Below, piece by piece: positions 61,982-64,000 of a DNA stretch of 64,000 nt. The position numbers and the translations under genes are program-made. Below the pieces are notes generated by a model. It saw nothing but the letters and a program-made list of their open reading frames with translations, was not told the origin of the DNA and did no database searches. The stretch's first letter is position 1, and each line of letters starts with the position of its first letter. Source of the DNA: Synechococcus sp. RedBA-s (GTDB taxonomy: Bacteria > Cyanobacteriota > Cyanobacteriia > PCC-6307 > Cyanobiaceae); NCBI RefSeq assembly GCF_024345495.1, contig NZ_JAGQBF010000013.1, positions 1 through 64,000 of the forward strand, written 5' to 3'.

Positions 61982-62008
61982 AACCCCATCCGGATTCCGG
62001 ACGGGGTT
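61982..62008 (-). terminator. Intrinsic terminator of hli
   Basis: Read on the minus strand, AACCCCGTCCGG-AAT-CCGGATGGGGTT forms an 11-bp G-C-rich stem with one mismatch, followed by TTTTTTC. It lies 24 bp after the hli stop, a textbook Rho-independent terminator. In the plus direction there is no U run, so it does not serve the upstream secreted-protein gene. Confidence 0.9.
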
Positions 62009-62032
62009 GCAGTGATGCTGATCGATGGGGGT

Positions 62033-62176
62033 TCAGCCGAGGCCGATCTGGCCGAGGATGCCCTGGCCGGTGAGCAGTTCGGTGGCCAGGCCGATCACGA
62101 AGCCGAGCATGGCCAGACGGCCATTCCAGGTTTCAGCGAAAGAGACGAAACCGAAGCGGGAGTCGGAGCTGGACAT
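62033..62176 (-). CDS. hli: High-light-inducible protein (Hlip / SCP)
   Basis: The 47-residue single-helix chlorophyll a/b-like protein has the chlorophyll-binding helix AETWNGRLAMLGFVIGLATE (ExxNGRxAMxGF) and a short C-terminus GQGILGQIGLG. Hlips bind chlorophyll and carotenoid and protect photosystem assembly intermediates under excess light. The ATG giving MSSSDSRFGF was chosen. Upstream lies an HLR1-like box overlapping a -10-like TACAAT, and downstream an intrinsic terminator, so this is a compact stand-alone unit. Confidence 0.93.
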   Translation of the reverse strand: MSSSDSRFGFVSFAETWNGRLAMLGFVIGLATELLTGQGILGQIGLG

Positions 62177-62200
62177 TGCATGTGAAGCAGTGTTGCGGAA

Positions 62201-62218
62201 ATTGTAACAGGAGGTAAC
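62201..62218 (-). promoter_or_regulatory. HLR1-like RpaB box overlapping the hli -10 element
   Basis: On the minus strand the sequence GTTACCTC-CT-GTTACAAT fits the HLR1 consensus (G/T)TTACA(T/A)(T/A)NN(G/T)TTACA(T/A)(T/A) at 14 of 16 defined positions: the downstream half is perfect and the upstream half has two mismatches. The box ends 25 bp before the ATG. TACAAT inside the second half also matches a -10 hexamer (5 of 6), giving a short leader. RpaB bound here would compete with RNA polymerase, the arrangement expected for low-light repression released in high light. Confidence 0.75.
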
Positions 62219-62316
62219 CGCTTTGGCCAGGGTCCTGGGGCTAGCCGCAGGACCCTGGGATCTTTGGCGAGTCGTCCCTGGTCCCGTAGCCTCCCTGCAG
62301 ATCGCATCGGTGTTCG

Positions 62317-63375
62317 GTGGGGCCAAGGCAGAAGGGGGTTCAACCGCTGCTGTGCGGCTACTACGGCGAGCACAATCTGGGCGACGATGCCCTGCTCACC
62401 GCCCTGCTGGCCCAGCTGCCCGAGGGCTGTGATCCCACGGTCACGGCCTTCGATCAGGGGGAAGTGCAGCAGCGTCTGGGGGTGCGCACCTGTGCGAGGC
62501 GCGATTTCAAGGTTGTGCGCCGTGCTCTCGACCGTTGTGATGTGCTTGTGCTGGGCGGCGGCAGTTTGCTCCAGGACGCCACCAGCTTCCGCAGCCTCCT
62601 CTATTACGCCGCGTTGATCATCTCGGCACGGCTACAGGGCAAGCCTGTGCTGCTCTGGGGCCAGGGACTGGGACCCCTGCGCCGTCGCCGCAGCCGCCTG
62701 CTGGTGCGGCGACTTCTGAACCTGGTGCAGGCCAGCAGCTGGCGCGATCCGGGCTCTGCAGCGCTGGCGGCTGCCTGGGGACGGCCAGGCCAGCTCGGCA
62801 GTGATCCGGTCTGGTCGTTGGCGACCAGGCGCTGGCATGGGCAAGGAGGCCCCCTGGTGCTGTGCTGGCGGCCCACACCACTGCTGGAGGGCGAGCGCTG
62901 GAGGCCCCTGCTGGAGGCCCTCGATGCCGTGGCGGCCGCGGCGGATCGGGAGGTGATCTGGCTGCCGTTTCACCGGGATCAGGACCGGGGTTTGCTCGCT
63001 TCGCTGGATCGCCAGGGGCTGGTCCCCCGGCGGCTGGCCCAGCGCTGCCGCGAAGAGCTCGTGGCCACTCCCGAGGAGGCGATGGAGATCTTCAGCGGCG
63101 CCTCCCTGGTGCTCTCGATGCGGCTGCACGGGCTGATCGTGGCGGCCCTGGCCGGTGCCCCCCTGGTGGCCCTCAGCTACGACCCGAAGGTGCGAGCCGC
63201 CGCCCAGGCGCTGGCCTGCCCCTGCCGTGATCTGGAGCTGCCGCAGGACGGCCGCGCTCTGGAGCAGGAGTGGCTTGAGCAGTTGGGGAGGCCCCCCCAG
63301 CCTCAGGTGGTGGAGGGGCTGCGCCAGGACAGCCGCGTTCATGGTGAGCTGCTGAAACGCTGGCTGGGGAGCTGA
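62317..63375 (+). CDS. csaB: Polysaccharide pyruvyl transferase CsaB
   Basis: The 352-residue enzyme adds ketal-linked pyruvate to a cell-wall or S-layer polysaccharide. It has LLCGYYGEHNLGDDALLTALL at the N-terminus, DVLVLGGGSLLQDATSF, LLWGQGLGPLRRRRSR and the C-terminal SLVLSMRLHGLIVAALAGAP that binds PEP. In cyanobacteria csaB homologues have been linked to outer-membrane-wall attachment through SLH domains. The GTG start at 62317 is the best available but lacks a clear Shine-Dalgarno. It converges with the MscS gene, 7 bp away. Confidence 0.9.
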   Translation: MGPRQKGVQPLLCGYYGEHNLGDDALLTALLAQLPEGCDPTVTAFDQGEVQQRLGVRTCARRDFKVVRRALDRCDVLVLGGGSLLQDATSFRSLLYYAALIISARLQGKPVLLWGQGLGPLRRRRSRLLVRRLLNLVQASSWRDPGSAALAAAWGRPGQLGSDPVWSLATRRWHGQGGPLVLCWRPTPLLEGERWRPLLEALDAVAAAADREVIWLPFHRDQDRGLLASLDRQGLVPRRLAQRCREELVATPEEAMEIFSGASLVLSMRLHGLIVAALAGAPLVALSYDPKVRAAAQALACPCRDLELPQDGRALEQEWLEQLGRPPQPQVVEGLRQDSRVHGELLKRWLGS

Positions 63376-63382
63376 GCGAGGA

Positions 63383-64000
63383 TCAGTTCAGAGCACCGGC
63401 AGCGGCTGCAGCAGCAGCTCCGGGGGCGCCCATGGCCACGGGAATGCGCGGCACGGGGAAGCCGTTGGCCACGAGCACGTCGACGATCATGCGGTTGGTG
63501 TCGAAATAGACCTGCCAGTAGTTGGCGGTGTGGGTGTAGGGCCGAACAGCCAGCTTCGGACCGCGCTCGGTGAATTCCAGCACTTCCACATCGCCGGCCA
63601 TGCCCTCGAACTGATTCGGCACCGTGGCGAGGCCTTCCTTGAGCAGGGTGATCGCCTTGCCCACATCGGCGCTGTTGTCGAGCTGGGCCACCAGTTCCAC
63701 CCGGCGGAACTCATGCACGGAATAGTTCTGGATGGTGTCGCCGAACAGTTTGCCGTTGGGCACGATGTTGCGCACGTTGTCGGGGGCCAGCAGGGAGGTC
63801 ACGAACATGCCGATCTCCTCCACGGTTCCGGTGACGCCGGCGGCCGTGATGAAATCACCCACGCTGAACGGCCGGAACACCTGCAGGAACACCCCGGCGG
63901 CGAAGTTGCCGAGCATGCCGCTCCAGGCTGCCCCGATCGCCACGCCGGCGCCGGCCAGCAGGGCGGCGAAACTGGCTGTTTCGATGCCGAAGAAGCCGAG
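63383..64000 (-). CDS. Small-conductance mechanosensitive channel MscS family (partial, N-terminus cut)
   Basis: The 3' 205 codons are inside the window; the start lies beyond the right edge. Visible are the pore helix TM3 (AALLAGAGVAIGAAWSGMLG), NFAAGVFLQVFRPFSVGDFI, GTVEEIGMFVTSLLAPDNVR and IVPNGKLFGDTIQNYS, all MscS hallmarks, followed by the alpha/beta cage (YWQVYFDTNRMIVDVLVANG) and a short Ala-rich tail. It releases solutes on hypo-osmotic shock. Confidence 0.93.
   Translation of the reverse strand, partial: LGFFGIETASFAALLAGAGVAIGAAWSGMLGNFAAGVFLQVFRPFSVGDFITAAGVTGTVEEIGMFVTSLLAPDNVRNIVPNGKLFGDTIQNYSVHEFRRVELVAQLDNSADVGKAITLLKEGLATVPNQFEGMAGDVEVLEFTERGPKLAVRPYTHTANYWQVYFDTNRMIVDVLVANGFPVPRIPVAMGAPGAAAAAAAGALN

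Overview
The window is chromosomal DNA of a small unicellular cyanobacterium of the Cyanobium / Synechococcus (picocyanobacterial) type. It carries photosynthesis genes (apcF, pcyA, psb28, psaK, petN, a high-light-inducible hli, gun4, thf1/psb29), cyanobacteria-only small families (SipA, DUF3082, DUF2499, DUF3593, DUF2103, DUF1830) and a very high G+C content, roughly two thirds by eye. Genes are tightly packed. Many neighbours overlap by 4 bp (ATGA/TTGA), several convergent pairs overlap, and few gaps exceed 150 bp. I see no insertion sequence, prophage, CRISPR array, rRNA or tRNA gene.

Layout. 0-3 kb (minus): pcyA followed by a DevB-DevC-DevA type exporter, with only the first codons of devA inside the window. 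3-11 kb: an M16 peptidase pair, SipA (partner of the NblS kinase), BioY, LspA, an FHA-domain class A penicillin-binding protein and a DUF697 GTPase. 11-17 kb: a PLP decarboxylase, TadA, a class V aminotransferase, ApcF, GlnA and a methyltransferase. 17-24 kb: small conserved proteins, an RsbW-like anti-sigma factor, Gun4, MnmH, Psb28 and two AI-2E family membrane proteins. 23-29 kb (minus): rsmA-ispE-DUF3082, a 31-codon membrane peptide, pdhB, secD and secF. 29-38 kb: YraN, a lumenal or periplasmic pentapeptide protein, an uncharacterised ABC trio, a VIT1-like transporter, a lytic transglycosylase and a kinase/DOMON-like group. 38-39.2 kb is the only accessory-looking, A+T-richer islet: a 13-bp tandem repeat, an orphan Nif11-like peptide, a broken PKHD-type hydroxylase and a frameshifted lipoprotein. 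39-45 kb: aroB, recQ, a lone sugar ABC permease, purK, a probable 6S RNA (ssaA), DUF2103, clpS and petN. 45-55 kb: a thylakoid proteostasis cluster (thf1, clpP, a small conserved gene, ftsH), a MacB-like permease and pyk. 55-64 kb: MazG-like, YggT, scpB, ilvA, dxs, a DUF2499-DUF3593-psaK operon, hli with a terminator and an HLR1-like box, csaB and a cut MscS channel.

How the genes work together. Light acclimation is a recurring theme. SipA (an NblS activator) and an HLR1-like box (the RpaB target) in front of hli belong to the same NblS-RpaB circuit. Thf1, FtsH and ClpP/ClpS are photosystem quality-control factors. PcyA, Gun4 and ApcF serve tetrapyrrole and phycobilisome supply. The observations most worth a second look are the 13-bp repeat / Nif11 / dead-hydroxylase islet at 38.1-39.1 kb, the long rod-like RNA fold after purK, the HLR1 box overlapping the hli core promoter, and the FHA-penicillin-binding protein fusion.
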